The notes beneath the pieces were generated by a model. It was not told the origin of the DNA and did no database searches. It saw nothing but the letters and a program-made list of their open reading frames with translations. From Rhodococcus pyridinivorans (GTDB lineage: Bacteria; Actinomycetota; Actinomycetes; Mycobacteriales; Mycobacteriaceae), in assembly GCF_900105195.1 (NCBI RefSeq), contig NZ_FNRX01000002.1:930001-994000 (forward strand): a stretch of DNA of 64,000 nucleotides, written 5' to 3'. Below are positions 18,304 through 27,729 of the stretch, one piece after another. The position numbers and the translations under genes were made by a program. The stretch's first letter is position 1, and the number at the start of each line of letters is the position of its first letter.

Positions 18304-18820
18304 CATAGAAGCATCGCGGAGATCGACCGCCCACAGCGCTGATCGTGGAATTCATCGCTGCTCACCGCGATGAACACGGAGTCGATCCGATCTGCGCGGC
18401 CCTGCGCGAGACAGCTGCCCAGATCGCTCCGTCCACGGTCCGAGCTCACCTGAGTCCCCAACGAACGGAATCGGCCCGTGCGGTGCGTGACCGTCAGGTT
18501 CTGTCCGTCCGAGATCCGGAAGGTTCATGCCGACAATCTCGGCGTGTACGGGGCCCGCAAGGTGCATGCGAGTCTGAAACGAAAGGGGATGGCAGTGGCC
18601 CGATGCACCGTGGAAAGATTGATGAAAATCGATGGGTTACAGGGAATACCACGATTGAAGGGTCGGAAGACCACACACAGTGACGGCGCCGAGACTCCGC
18701 GGCCGGCAGATCGAGTACAGCGGCGGTTCGTCGCCGACGCACCCAACGTGTTGTGGGTAGCGGATCTGACCTACATTCGCACGCACTCGGGGTGGGTCTA
18801 CGCCGCATTCGTCCTCGACG

Positions 18821-18857
18821 TGGGGGCACCTCCCTGGACGAAGTCCTTGGGGGAGTC
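18821..18857 (+). repeat. Short hairpin insert resembling Streptomyces interspersed palindromes
   Basis: Within orfB the codons for DVFSRM are interrupted by about 37 bases starting TGGGGGCACCTCCC and ending TTGGGGGAG, with a central GGAC-GAA-GTCC hairpin. This matches, from memory, the small GGCACCTCCC...GGGGGAG palindromes that are abundant in Streptomyces genomes. It shifts the orfB frame by +32 bases net. Confidence 0.55.
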
Positions 18858-19457
18858 TCCCGGATGATCGTCGGTTGGCAGGTCTCGGCGTCGATGCGCA
18901 CCGATCTGGCCCTCGACGCCTTGGATATGGGGTTGTGGGCGCGCCGACGGGCCGGCCAGGATGTTGCCGGGTCGATTCACCACAGCGACCGCGGTGTGCA
19001 GTATCGAGCGGTGCGCTACACCGAACGCCTCGATGAATGCGATGCGGTCTCTTCCGTTGGTTCCAAGGGTGATTCGTATTACAACGCGATGGCGGAGGCG
19101 TTCAACTCGTTGTTCAAGGCCGAGTGCATCGGCAACCCTGTGATGCGGCCACACGGGGGCTGGCGGGGCGTTGAAGAGGTCGAGTGGGCGGTCGCCGAGT
19201 ACATCGACTGGTTCGATCACCGCCGCTTGCATGGCGAGATCGACCACGTTCCGCCTGCCGAGTACGAGGCGACCCACTGGGCGAATCACACGGCGGCTGA
19301 CTACGGTGAGACACCGGTCCTCGCTGAGGCCGGAACCAGATAGCCGAGCCTCCGCCGAACTCGGGGCGATTCATATCACACCGAGCGCCTATACCAAAGA
19401 AAACAAGTCCGCCGGCCGACAATACGGTTTGAGTCTCGACAGGCAGACTCGCCACTG

Positions 19458-20468
19458 TTAGCGGACCACTTCAACCGATCCGACTCGATTCTCTGCCGCG
19501 GCATCAAGGCCGGCCCGTCGACCGGCACGACGGTAGTAACGCTTGGCACATATGTTCTGGTGGTGCCAGTATGCGCGTAACGCCAAGGGAAGCCTGGGCA
19601 TCCAGAACGTTTCTTCGATGGTTTCTGTCGGCTGCTGCGCACCGATCATGATGTCAGCGACGACGATGCCGGCGCCCTCGGCGGTATTGCGCGAGGCCAG
19701 GATGTTTCCTTCGGCATCGACAATTTGTGTTGCTCCGACGTAGTTGGTGTCGTACGGAGCTGTCATCGATGTGCCAGGCAAAAGCATGAAGTCGGTGCGG
19801 AACTGCCCGCAATGGGATGCCTGCAGGACTGGAGCTCCGACTCGGCGGGCAAATTCGGTGGGAGCATTCTCCGAAAGGTACCTGTTGTATTGCGACAACG
19901 GACCAAACATGCGGTCGACGAGACCACCCCAATTGTTGGGGGTTGTCCACCAGTGTGTGCCGGTCATGACGACATCGACTCGGCCAACGAGCCTGCGGGC
20001 GGTCTGATTGCGGATCAGCTCCCAACAGACGGCCGCACCCATGCGGCCAAGGCTGGTTTCAAATGCTCCATCGTCGTTGCCGGGGCCGTAGAAAGCGTTC
20101 TCCCACATCGTGGGCAGATCTTTGTCGTGCAGATGGGTTGTGCCATCGGGCTCAAACAGGTGGTAGCGATTGTAGATGTTGTCGTCCTCGGCGATCAGCA
20201 TTGAGCCACCAATGTGACAGCCATACCGTTTTGCCGCTGCCTTGAACATGTCGACGGCCGCGTTTTGGGGCGGGAGAACGCTTCGATGCGCTTCACTGCG
20301 AAACGGCAGCGGAGACGTAGCAAACTCTGGAACCCCAATGAGTTTAGCGCCCTTGCCGGCCGCTTCGGCGATCATCGCATCCAGTCGGCGCATGTTCTCC
20401 GCGACGTCGCCAGGGACCCCTTCGAACTGGATGGCCGCGGCCTTCGTGGGCTGCGCTGTGTCGCTCAC
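19458..20468 (-). CDS. Carbon-nitrogen hydrolase (nitrilase superfamily)
   Basis: A 336-residue nitrilase-superfamily protein with the catalytic triad in place: Glu48 (GVPEFA), Lys116 (HDKDLPT) and Cys148 (AVCWELIR). The family splits C-N bonds in nitriles, amides, carbamates or N-carbamoyl compounds. The CWE context and length favour an amidase-like branch over true nitrilase, with low certainty. The GTG start at 20466-20468 has AGGAG 6 bases upstream. It is flanked by the IS3 right end and, beyond about 390 non-coding bases, a truncated PucR-type gene that may once have regulated it. Confidence 0.85.
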   Translation of the reverse strand: MSDTAQPTKAAAIQFEGVPGDVAENMRRLDAMIAEAAGKGAKLIGVPEFATSPLPFRSEAHRSVLPPQNAAVDMFKAAAKRYGCHIGGSMLIAEDDNIYNRYHLFEPDGTTHLHDKDLPTMWENAFYGPGNDDGAFETSLGRMGAAVCWELIRNQTARRLVGRVDVVMTGTHWWTTPNNWGGLVDRMFGPLSQYNRYLSENAPTEFARRVGAPVLQASHCGQFRTDFMLLPGTSMTAPYDTNYVGATQIVDAEGNILASRNTAEGAGIVVADIMIGAQQPTETIEETFWMPRLPLALRAYWHHQNICAKRYYRRAGRRAGLDAAAENRVGSVEVVR

Positions 20469-20859
20469 CGAATCTCCTGAGGTCTATGACGGGATTGTTG
20501 AGTTCCCGGCAGGCACGTCGCTCCCCTTATCCTGCAGAAGCGAACTTTACCTTGCGATCATATGGTTGCTCGGCGTCGGCCTGTCAAGGAACCTTGGGAT
20601 ATGGAGCTATCGCGCTTGCCGTGATTCGGTTGGTGTACTTGTTCATACGCAGTGGATGATGCGCTTGCGGAGTAGGTCGGAGTGTGCACCGCTGCCATGA
20701 TGAGCCCGCGAACTGCTGCGGAGCCGTCGAGAAGCAGCATGGCGGATTGCCTACGCTGCGTCTGCCTGAGACGGATTCAACCACATTCATCCGAGACGGA
20801 TATTGCGGCCTGTGTCTCCACGGCATGCTCTGCACGCTCGGATCGTGGGGAGGATCTGT
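20469..20859. other. Gene-free stretch upstream of the nitrilase-family gene
   Basis: About 390 bases without a credible reading frame. It likely holds the promoter of the minus-strand hydrolase gene. I saw no strong hairpin or repeat. Confidence 0.4.
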
Positions 20860-21248
20860 CTATGCGCGTGGAGCTTTGCTGGGCGCTGCTTGGTCGCTCT
20901 CTTGATCGGCGTTTGGTCCGGCATTCAATGCGTACAGAAAAGCCGCCGTGTCACGTGGACGCCGGACATCAAAACCGGTAAGTTCGCGTAGTTTCTCCAG
21001 CCGGTTCAGAACGGCGTTTCGGTGGCAGTAGAGCTGGTTCGCCACCCTTGACACTGTGCCGTCGCCGTTGCAGTATGCGAGCGCGGTTTCGATGAGGGTC
21101 GATGCGTCCGGGATACTTTGGAGGGCGCCGAACAACTTGGACGCCAAAGCGTTCACGACGAGCGGTGTCTGCGCTGCAGCCACTGCGAGCCACGCGTCTT
21201 TTAGCCTGATTCCACCGAAGGATCGGCTGCACAGCAGCGTGTCGAACT
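20860..21248 (-). pseudogene. PucR/CdaR-type regulator, C-terminal fragment truncated by IS1380
   Basis: The minus-strand frame open from 21248 reads SFGGIRLKDAWLAVAAAQTP and then the C-terminal PucR helix-turn-helix: LIETALAYCNGDGTVSRVAN followed by QLYCHRNAVLNRLEKLRELT. Full-length members have 400 or more residues; only about 125 remain because an IS1380 element begins at about 21249. The start is lost, so it is probably non-functional. Confidence 0.75.
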
Positions 21249-22890
21249 GAAGAAAGTGCCCCCTGAACTGGGAAGATTGGAGTTCTCACACAACAAATCC
21301 GCCAGTTCAGGAAAGGCACTTCCGGTGAAAGTGTCCCACAAGTTCATCGACGGCTCGGCCGTGTTCGACGAGGACAACCTCGTCTCGTGCGCCGGCCTGG
21401 TCCCGGTCATGGCCTTGGCCGAACACACCCGCCTGCCGGACCTGCTCGCCGAGAAGGTTTCGATCACCACCACGAAGGTCGCGTCCGGGGCGGCGAACCC
21501 GGGCCCGAAACTGCTCACCCTGATCGCCGGGATGTGCGCCGGCGCCGACAGCATCGACGATATCGACCTGCTGCGCTCGGGCGGCATGAAGCATCTGTTC
21601 GCAGGCGTCTATGCGCCCTCGACCGTGGGAACGCTGCTGCGCGAGTTCAGCTTCGGTCATGCCCGCCAGCTCGAATCCGTGCTCCGCGAACACCTGATCG
21701 CACTCACCGCCCGGGTCGAGATCCTGCCCGGCCTGGCCGAGCAGGCGTTCATCGACATCGACTCGCTACTGCGCCCGGTCTACGGACACGCCAAACAAGG
21801 CGCGAGCTACGGACACACGAAAATCGCCGGCAGACAGATCCTGCGCAAAGGCCTGTCCCCGCTGGCGACGACACTCAGCACGGCGGACTCCACGCCGATC
21901 ATCACCGGGATGCGACTGCGCGCCGGGAAAGCCGGATCCGGTAAAGGTGCAGGTCGGATGGTCACGCAGGCCATCGTCACCGCCCGAACAGCGGGCGCAA
22001 CCGGTGCCCTCGTGGTACGCGGTGATTCCGCCTACGGCACCCGCTCGGTCATCTCGGCATGCCTGCGCGCGAAGGTGTGCTTCTCGCTCGTCCTGGCCAA
22101 GAACACCGCGGTCCAACGCGCGATCGACTCGATCCCCGACGACGCGTGGACCCCGGTGAGATATCCCGGTGCCGTGCGTGACCCGGACACCGGAGCGTGG
22201 ATCTGAAGATGCCGAGGTCGTCGAAACCGCCTACACCGCTTTCGCTTCGACCAAGACTCCGGTCACCGCCCGGTTGATCGTGCGTCGCGTCAAAGACGCC
22301 CGCTTCCCCGACGCGTTGTTCCCGGTGTGGCGATATCACCCGTTTTTCACCAACACCACTACCTCGGCCGCCGACGCCGATGTCACCCATCGCCGGCACG
22401 CGATCATCGAAACCGTCTTCGCCGACCTCATCGACGGTCCGCTGGCGCACATGCCGTCGGGGCGCTTCGGGGCGAACTCCGCCTGGGTGCTCTGCGCGGC
22501 GATCGCCCACAATCTGCTGCGCGCCGCCGGTGTTCTTGCAGGTGGTGGGCATGCTCGCGCCCGTGGGGCGACGCTACGCCGCAAGATCGTCAACCTTCCC
22601 GCCCGGTTGTGTCGACCGCAACGAAAACCGATCTTGCGGCTTCCCATGCACTGGCCCTGGTCGGGCGCATGGCTTCGATTGTGGACCAACACCATCGGTC
22701 ACAGTCCGCCAGCTATCGACTGAACACAGATCGACCCGCCGAGACGGCACGACCGGGACCGCATCGTGGAAAAGCTGGGCAGACCAGCGGTCACCGCATG
22801 CCCGCAACTGCTCATACATCCACTCGCCCGGCCGGAACGGGCATCGGCATCACGTCGGTGGATTCAGGTTTAGGAGTCCAGGCGACGTTT
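21249..22890 (+). mobile_element. IS1380-family element (defective)
   Basis: The left edge is inferred from where the PucR fragment stops, and the right edge from the start of the IS5 element at 22896. The transposase is frameshifted. Terminal inverted repeats were not confidently identified by eye, so the ends are approximate. Confidence 0.6.
21325..22723 (+). pseudogene. IS1380-family transposase, one-base frameshift
   Basis: The N-terminal part from the GTG at 21325 (AAAGG upstream) reads KVSHKFIDGSAVFDEDNLVS and contains the DDE-type block VVRGDSAYGTRSV. It ends prematurely at DTGAWI near 22205. A +1 change continues the family sequence as DAEVVETAYTAF and ends with RHAIIETVFADLIDGPLAH and RFGANSAWVLCAAIAHNLLR. 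One extra base in the TGGATCTGAAGATGCC region explains the break. Confidence 0.85.
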
Positions 22891-23293
22891 GGTTGAGAGC
22901 ATGTCTCTTATGGACTAGATCGTTTGTGCGGCATAATGCACTGTCGTGGTCGATGCGTTGTCTTCCCGGCTGGTGCCGGATGCGTTGTGGGAGATCGTCG
23001 AACCGTTGCTGCCCGGCTTCCGGGCGCGGCCGCAGGGCGGAGGCCGGGCGGCGATCGATGATCGGGCGGTGTTCACCGCTATCGTCTATGTGCTTACCAG
23101 CGGCTGTGCCTGGCGGCACCTGCCACCGTCGTTCGGGGTCAGTGTTCCGACCGCACACCGCCGCTTCACCGCCTGGGTTCGGGCCGGGGTGTTCGACGAG
23201 ATGCACCGCCAGGTCCTCGATCGGCTCGGCGCCGGTGGGGACCTGGACTGGTCCGCCGCGATCCTCGACGCAGCGCACGTGCGGGCGAAGAAG

Positions 23294-24790
23294 ACATCCC
23301 AGGAGCTTGGGTGTCAAGCAGCAGCCTTCTCGGCGTGATGCGCCCAGGCCGTCGTTTCGTCGTAGTGGGTGCGGGACTTGAGGCATCCGTGCAGGATGCC
23401 GACGAGTCGGTTGGCCAGCTGCCGTAGGGTGGGGCCGTGATCGAGTCCTCGGGCGCGTTGTTTGTCGTGGTAGGCACGGGCGCCGGGAGAGGCGTGCAGG
23501 GCTGAGAACGCCTGTGCGTTCAGCGCATCGACGAGCCGATCATTGTGGACGAACCGGGCCGCGACGACCTTCTTTTTGTCGGAGGCGCGGGTGATCGGAC
23601 TGGTGGCGGCGTAGTTCTTGCGAGCCTTCGCGGTGGCATACCGTTCCGGGTCGTCGCCGAACTCACCGAGCACCCGGGGACCGAGCAACGATCCCAGCCC
23701 CGGTTGGGACAGGATGATCTCAGCGTCTTCGGTGTCGGCCACAATGGGCATCGACCTGCCCTTGCAACGCCTTGATCTCGTGATTGAGAGTGCTCAACAC
23801 GGCGACGGCGGAGCGGGTGGTCGCGGCGTAGGCGGTGGTGATCACCGCCGCCCGGCCCAGGTGTTCGCCTCGCAGAGCTGCCTGGATCCGATCGGTTTTG
23901 GTCTCGATGTCGCGACGGCGGGCGTTCCGCAGCGCCGCAGCGATCTGGCCCCGCGTCAGCCGCGCCGCCGAGGCCGGGTCCGGTGCCTTCCCGAGCAGGT
24001 CGAGGGCATCGACTGCGTCGAGGTCGTCGAATGCCTCCAACGCGGCCGGGAAGTACTCGCGCAGCGCGTGGCGCAGCCGCTGGGTCTGGCGGGTGCGTTC
24101 GAAAGATCAAGGCCTTGTGCGCCCGGGCGAGGACCTTGATCGCCTCGGCTTCGGCGCTGTCGCCGGCCACCGTCCGCAGCTTGTGTGAATCGGTGCGCAC
24201 CATGTCGGCCAGCATGTGGGCATCGGCGGCGTCGCTCTTGGCACCCGAAACACCGCTGCGTTCCCGAAAACGCGCTGCCTGCAACGGATTCACCGCGAAC
24301 ACTGTGTACCCTGCGGCTACCAACGCCGCCACCCACGGGCCACGGTCGGTCTTGATTCCGATCGCCACCTCGGACTCGTCGACATCGTCGCCGAGTTGTT
24401 CGCCGACCATCGCGTGCAAACGCGCGATCCCGACTACTCCTTCCGGGAGTCGCGCCTTGCTCAGCCTCCGTCCGGCCGAGTTCATCAGCTCGACATCGTG
24501 ATGCTCTTCCGACCAGTCATCTCCGACGAACAACTGCATTGAGCTTCTCCCATCGTCCTCGAACTCGACCACGTTCGGCAGCGTGCGGAAGAACCATCTG
24601 CACCCTAATGAAGCAGTGCTCACGCCGGAGCGGGCACGACATCCCATCAGCGATTCCGTTCTCCCGGCGGACGGGCAGGGGCACGATCTTTTTCAGGACT
24701 CCACGTTGTCCAGGGGGAGAAGTGCTCACCTGCCCGCCGCTACCGGTGACGAGTCTGCCGTATGATCGTGACCCGCTGACTCTCATCAGG
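23294..24790 (-). mobile_element. IS110/IS1111-type element inside IS5 copy A (defective)
   Basis: About 1.5 kb inserted at the A/G-rich frameshift site of the IS5 transposase. It carries one minus-strand transposase with two frameshifts, about 250 bases before the gene and only about 20 bases after it. The insertion point was found by comparison with the uninterrupted copy B. Confidence 0.7.
23314..24539 (-). pseudogene. IS110-family transposase, frameshifted twice
   Basis: The N-terminus MQLFVGDDWSEEHHDVELMN, with SGAKSDAADAHMLADMV, gives the DEDD domain. A shift near 24105 changes frame to LEAFDDLDAVDALDLLGKAP. A second near 23750 leads to AEIILSQPGLGSLLGPRVLG and KARKNYAATSPITRASDKKK, the Tnp20 domain. 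The order is that of a single about 400-residue transposase, so this copy is dead. Confidence 0.85.
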
Positions 24791-25339
24791 GGGGCTCTCT
24801 AACCGGTCCCAGCCCGGTCGATCGAGGTAAGAACGGCTCGAAGATCCACATCCTGTCCGACGCCGAGGGCATTCCCCTCGTCACGGCGGTGACCTCGGTG
24901 AACACCCACGACAGTGTCATGCTGCAGCCGATGGTCACTGCGATTCCGGCGGTGCGTTCGCGTCGTGGTCCGCGTCGTCGCCGGCCCGGCCGGTTGCGGG
25001 CGGACAAGGGTTACGACTATCCCGTACACCGCCGGTGGCTGCGGGCACGGGGCATTGTTCTGCGGATCGCCCGTCGCGGCGTCGGCAGCAGCGAGCGCCT
25101 CGGCCGGTACCGGTGGAAGATCGAACGCACCCTGGCCTGGCCCACCGGCTACCGCCGACTGACCATCCGCTGCGAGCGTCACGGCGAGCACTTCGCTGCT
25201 TTCCTCCAACTCGCCGCGGCGTTGACCTGCTTCAAGAAACTCGCCAAATGAGACATTCTCTGAGTCACCGGGCCGATTCCGGCCCGGGATTACGGAGGTC
25301 GCGTTCACGTCATTTCGTGAAAGTGGCCTCCGCGTATTG

Positions 25340-25426
25340 ACGGTGTCCGGGTCAGCGGCCGCGGCGAGATCGACTAGCGCCCGCAGTCCGCGGTCGGTGG
25401 AATTCGATGCGGCGAGGATCTCCACC
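25340..25426 (-). pseudogene. Truncated partner gene of the AbiEi-like regulator
   Basis: A GTG at 25424-25426, 13 bases after the stop of the AbiEi-like gene, opens a frame reading EILAASNSTDRGLRALVDLA and AAADPDTVN. Family-like character is lost after about 29 codons, near 25340; the IS5 copy A right end is at 25262. The 75 bases between contain short inverted repeats and may be the tip of another element. In AbiE-type loci the second gene encodes a nucleotidyltransferase toxin, but too little is left to identify it. Confidence 0.4.
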
Positions 25427-25439
25427 TCGGTCTCATCAG

Positions 25440-26441
25440 TTACAGCACGGCCCTCTGTCGGATCGTGGCGAGCACATGGTCGGCGGCCTCGGCGGCGTCG
25501 GGGCCGCCGGTGCGCAGCACATCGCCCGCGGTGATCGGGGGGTCGGCCAACAGTGCCGGTTCGCTGATCGCCGCGGTGCGCCACAGGGTCGGGTCGGCCG
25601 GGACCTGCACGGCCAGGGAGTGTTCGGCTTCGGTGGCGGGACTGAAGCCGGCGTCGGTCAGGTCGACGAATCGATCGGTGTAGAGCATCGCCCGGGTCGG
25701 CAGCCGCCACGGGGCGTACACATCGGCGGCGGGATCCCCACTGACCAGCACCGGCATACCTTGTCGGGTGCAGAATTCGACCGCGGTGGTGGCCTGTGCG
25801 ATCACCGGGTCCAGGCCGTACCAATAGGTCACGGCACCACCGGGACCCGGATAGACGGCCAGATACTCTGCCAGCAACGCCTCGGGGGAGTCGGCGAGCC
25901 AGCCGTGTTCGGTACGGCGCACCGCCTGGAGCTGTTTGAGGGCATGCGAGACCGCCTGCTGGGAGACCCCCAGCAGCTCGGCGAGCCGGTGTTGGGTCTG
26001 CGCGGTGTCCGAGAGTAGCAGGGCGCGGGCGAGTGCCCAGCGCACCCACGGTTTCCGGCCCCTCGCAGCACGAACAGGGGCCGCCGCGGCGGACGCGGCA
26101 TCGGTCACGTCGTAGCGCTCGCCGGCGAAGACGAGCAGGTCCTGGTTCACGGCGATCACATCGACTTCGCCGTTCGTTGCGAGAGTCCGCAGATGAGCGG
26201 TGGCGCGTGGGGTCACCACGAGTAGGCGCCGGGCCGGGTCCGGCTGTGCGAGCAGTCGGGTGAGGATCGTGGGGGTTGGTGGCCGCCGGGATGCCCGCAT
26301 CCGGGTCGGCAACTCTCGGCCGTCGGGCAGGGTCAGGTCCCAGGCGTCGAGGGAACCGGAGGGCAGGCGGATGCCGGCGCGGCGCAGCAACGCGACGGCG
26401 TCGGAGAGAACCTGTGCTGTCTCGTCCATGTCGTCCCCCAT
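25440..26441 (-). CDS. AbiEi-like / winged-helix regulatory protein
   Basis: A 333-residue protein with a helix-turn-helix at about residues 150-175 (RLAELLGVSQQAVSHALKQL). Its C-terminal domain contains YWYGLDPVIAQATTAVEF and MPVLVSGDPAADVYAPWRLP. It resembles actinobacterial proteins annotated as type IV AbiEi-family antitoxins, in which an N-terminal wing-helix represses the operon. The downstream partner is cut off. I am unsure of the family assignment; a stand-alone transcription factor is the alternative. The start ATG at 26441 is the first in frame. Confidence 0.5.
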   Translation of the reverse strand: MGDDMDETAQVLSDAVALLRRAGIRLPSGSLDAWDLTLPDGRELPTRMRASRRPPTPTILTRLLAQPDPARRLLVVTPRATAHLRTLATNGEVDVIAVNQDLLVFAGERYDVTDAASAAAAPVRAARGRKPWVRWALARALLLSDTAQTQHRLAELLGVSQQAVSHALKQLQAVRRTEHGWLADSPEALLAEYLAVYPGPGGAVTYWYGLDPVIAQATTAVEFCTRQGMPVLVSGDPAADVYAPWRLPTRAMLYTDRFVDLTDAGFSPATEAEHSLAVQVPADPTLWRTAAISEPALLADPPITAGDVLRTGGPDAAEAADHVLATIRQRAVL

Positions 26442-26869
26442 TCCCTCGTCGCTGACGCTTTACAAGCGTAAGTGAAAATAGCACCTTATCTTGTATTGCC
26501 TGATAAATAGGTGACGTTCTCGAGTTCTATCCCGGCATTCGGCCGTGATAGGCGTGGCGTCGGTGGTGTCCTGCTCCTGAGATGGGCCACGGACGAGGAT
26601 GGCGGTAGGCAACCGCAGCTACCACATGGTTCGATCCGGTCAGCGGAGACGAGGGAAGCGACACGCGGGCCGAGATATCTGTGCGCCTCGGGGGATCGAA
26701 GGTCGCGGTTGGTGGGCTGTCGGTCGTGAACTCGTGCGCTCGAGGTCATTCATTCGTGCGCTTCAGGACATGTTCGTTCTCTGCTCGGCCACCTAGTGTT
26801 CCACCTCACAGCGATGCGACGGGGTTGCTCAACCGTCATCCAGATGAACTTTGAAAGGTGGCTGTCGGC
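26442..26869. other. Intergenic region before the IclR gene
   Basis: About 430 bases between divergent genes. The only feature I can support is the shared CTAGTGTT-N5-TCACA motif at 26793-26810, 59 bases before the IclR start. Small frames here show no family resemblance. Confidence 0.5.
26793..26810 (+). promoter_or_regulatory. Shared aph-cluster motif, copy 1 (before IclR/hydratase operon)
   Basis: CTAGTGTTCCACCTCACA matches the copies at 30971-30988 and 32337-32354 at 13 fixed positions, with identical spacing between CTAGTGTT and TCACA. The position, 59 bases upstream of the IclR start and in the same orientation relative to the gene as the aphA copy, suits an activator site. The AraC-type regulators in the cluster are the likely binders. 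Confidence 0.6.
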
Positions 26870-27694
26870 GTGGCTGGTCTGCAAACAGTGCAAAAGATTG
26901 GTCCGGTGCTCGATCTGTTCACAGTTCAGCGTCCGGAATGGGGTGTTTCCGAAGTTGCAGCGGCCATCGACGTGCCTCGGTCGAGTGCTCATGCATTGCT
27001 GGCCAGTCTCGTCGACACCGGGTTGTTGCAGTGCCGGAATCGCGGCCGATACCGGCTCGGCTGGCGCATCGTCGAATTGGGGGAAACACTCCGCAGCACT
27101 GTGGACGTACGTTCCTGTTCCGCTCCTGTGTTGGAAGAGCTGGTCGAAAACTATGGAGAAACGACACACCTGGCCATCATGGAACGCTGGAGTGTCCTCT
27201 ACGTCGACAAGGTGATCGGTACGCACAACATCACCGTGCAGGGGGCTCGAGTGGGCACCCGGCTCGATGCCCACTCCACAGCTGTGGGCAAGGTCCTGCT
27301 CGCGCAACTCGACAAGACTGAATTGCAGCGGTACTTGACAGCGCGTCCGTTACGTCGATTGACACCGTCGACGACTACGAGTCCGCATGCGCTCGCCGAT
27401 GCTCTCGAAATGACTCGCATGGCTGGTGTCGCGGTGGACATGGGCGAGACGGTGTCGGAGGTGCACTGTGTCGCCGCACCGGTACGAGACGACATGGGTT
27501 CGGTGGTTGCTGCAGTGAGCATAAGTGTTCCGGCCACCCGATTCGCTTCGCGGCGAGCTCAACTCGAGCGTGCTGTGATCGCTGCCGCCAACAAGATCAC
27601 TCGCTCTATTGCCGAGGCGGCGGACATCGTTCCACTCGAATCCCGGAACCACCCATCGCTGGAGCCGGTCGGTAGCTGTCCCCGAGCGTCCTGA
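26870..27694 (+). CDS. IclR family transcriptional regulator
   Basis: A 274-residue IclR protein with a winged helix (WGVSEVAAAIDVPRSSAHAL, about 23-42) and an effector-binding GAF-like domain (THLAIMERWSVLYVDKVIGT; HSTAVGKVLLAQL; VHCVAAPVRD). I chose the GTG at 26870 because AAAGGTGG lies 8 bases upstream; a GTG at 26858 overlaps that site. The hydratase/decarboxylase/tautomerase operon begins 35 bases downstream, so it is probably cotranscribed with and controls the lower pathway. IclR regulators commonly activate aromatic catabolic operons. Confidence 0.88.
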   Translation: MAGLQTVQKIGPVLDLFTVQRPEWGVSEVAAAIDVPRSSAHALLASLVDTGLLQCRNRGRYRLGWRIVELGETLRSTVDVRSCSAPVLEELVENYGETTHLAIMERWSVLYVDKVIGTHNITVQGARVGTRLDAHSTAVGKVLLAQLDKTELQRYLTARPLRRLTPSTTTSPHALADALEMTRMAGVAVDMGETVSEVHCVAAPVRDDMGSVVAAVSISVPATRFASRRAQLERAVIAAANKITRSIAEAADIVPLESRNHPSLEPVGSCPRAS

Positions 27695-27729
27695 CATCTG
27701 TATCAACCGCACGACACAACCGAGGAACT

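Larger units (their letters stand above)
17050..18315 (+). mobile_element. IS110-family (IS110 group) insertion sequence inside IS3
   Basis: The 1266-bp insert is defined by restoring the IS3 reading frame on both sides. It has a 156-base left non-coding end, one intact transposase, and only 12 bases after the stop codon. A long left end and very short right end is the layout of the IS110 group, whose bridge RNA lies before the gene. No terminal inverted repeats are seen, as expected for this family. Confidence 0.85.
16756..19343 (+). pseudogene. IS3-family transposase orfA/orfB, split and frameshifted
   Basis: OrfA (16756-17049, resuming at 18316) has an N-terminal helix-turn-helix (KRIADQLGVHPEALRTWVKQA) and a leucine-zipper-like tail. 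OrfB follows from about 18345 (FIAAHRDEHGVDPICAAL) with the integrase core: WVADLTYIRTHSGW, then HHSDRGVQY, then AEAFNSLFKAE. Damage: IS110 insertion at 17050; a TCCG tandem duplication near 18503-18510 that shifts frame; and a 37-base hairpin insert at 18821-18857 replacing about 5 bases and shifting frame again. The element is inactive by itself. Confidence 0.85.
16704..19373 (+). mobile_element. IS3-family element interrupted by an IS110 element
   Basis: The ends are marked by inverted repeats: TGAATCGCCCCGGGT at 16704-16718, and its near copy TGAATCGCCCCGAGT read on the minus strand from 19373. The coding part is split by a 1266-bp IS110 insertion (17050-18315). Removing the insert restores the in-frame orfA end, FFAS/AEIDRPQR followed by a stop. 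orfB carries two further frameshifts. No 3-bp target duplication is evident (gac versus tat). Confidence 0.8.
22946..25251 (+). pseudogene. IS5-family transposase split by insertion
   Basis: The N-terminal half (22946-23293) reads LVPDALWEIVEPLLPGFRAR through AAILDAAHVRAKK. The C-terminal half resumes near 24795 with GSLTGPSPVDRGKNGSKIHI, then LRADKGYDYPVHRRWLRARG and WKIERTLAW (the YREK-like motif region), ending LTCFKKLAK. The inserted DNA falls exactly at the position of the programmed frameshift seen in copy B. Here the slippery run is AAGAAG rather than AAAAAG. Confidence 0.88.
22896..25262 (+). mobile_element. IS5-family (IS427-like) element, copy A, interrupted by IS110-type element
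   Basis: The ends are AGAGCATGTCTC at 22896 and GAGACATTCTCT finishing at 25261-25262, an inverted pair matching copy B at 41594-42462. The transposase is split at 23293/24790 by a 1.5-kb insertion. Copy B lies in the opposite orientation 16.3 kb away, on the far side of the aph genes. Confidence 0.85.
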
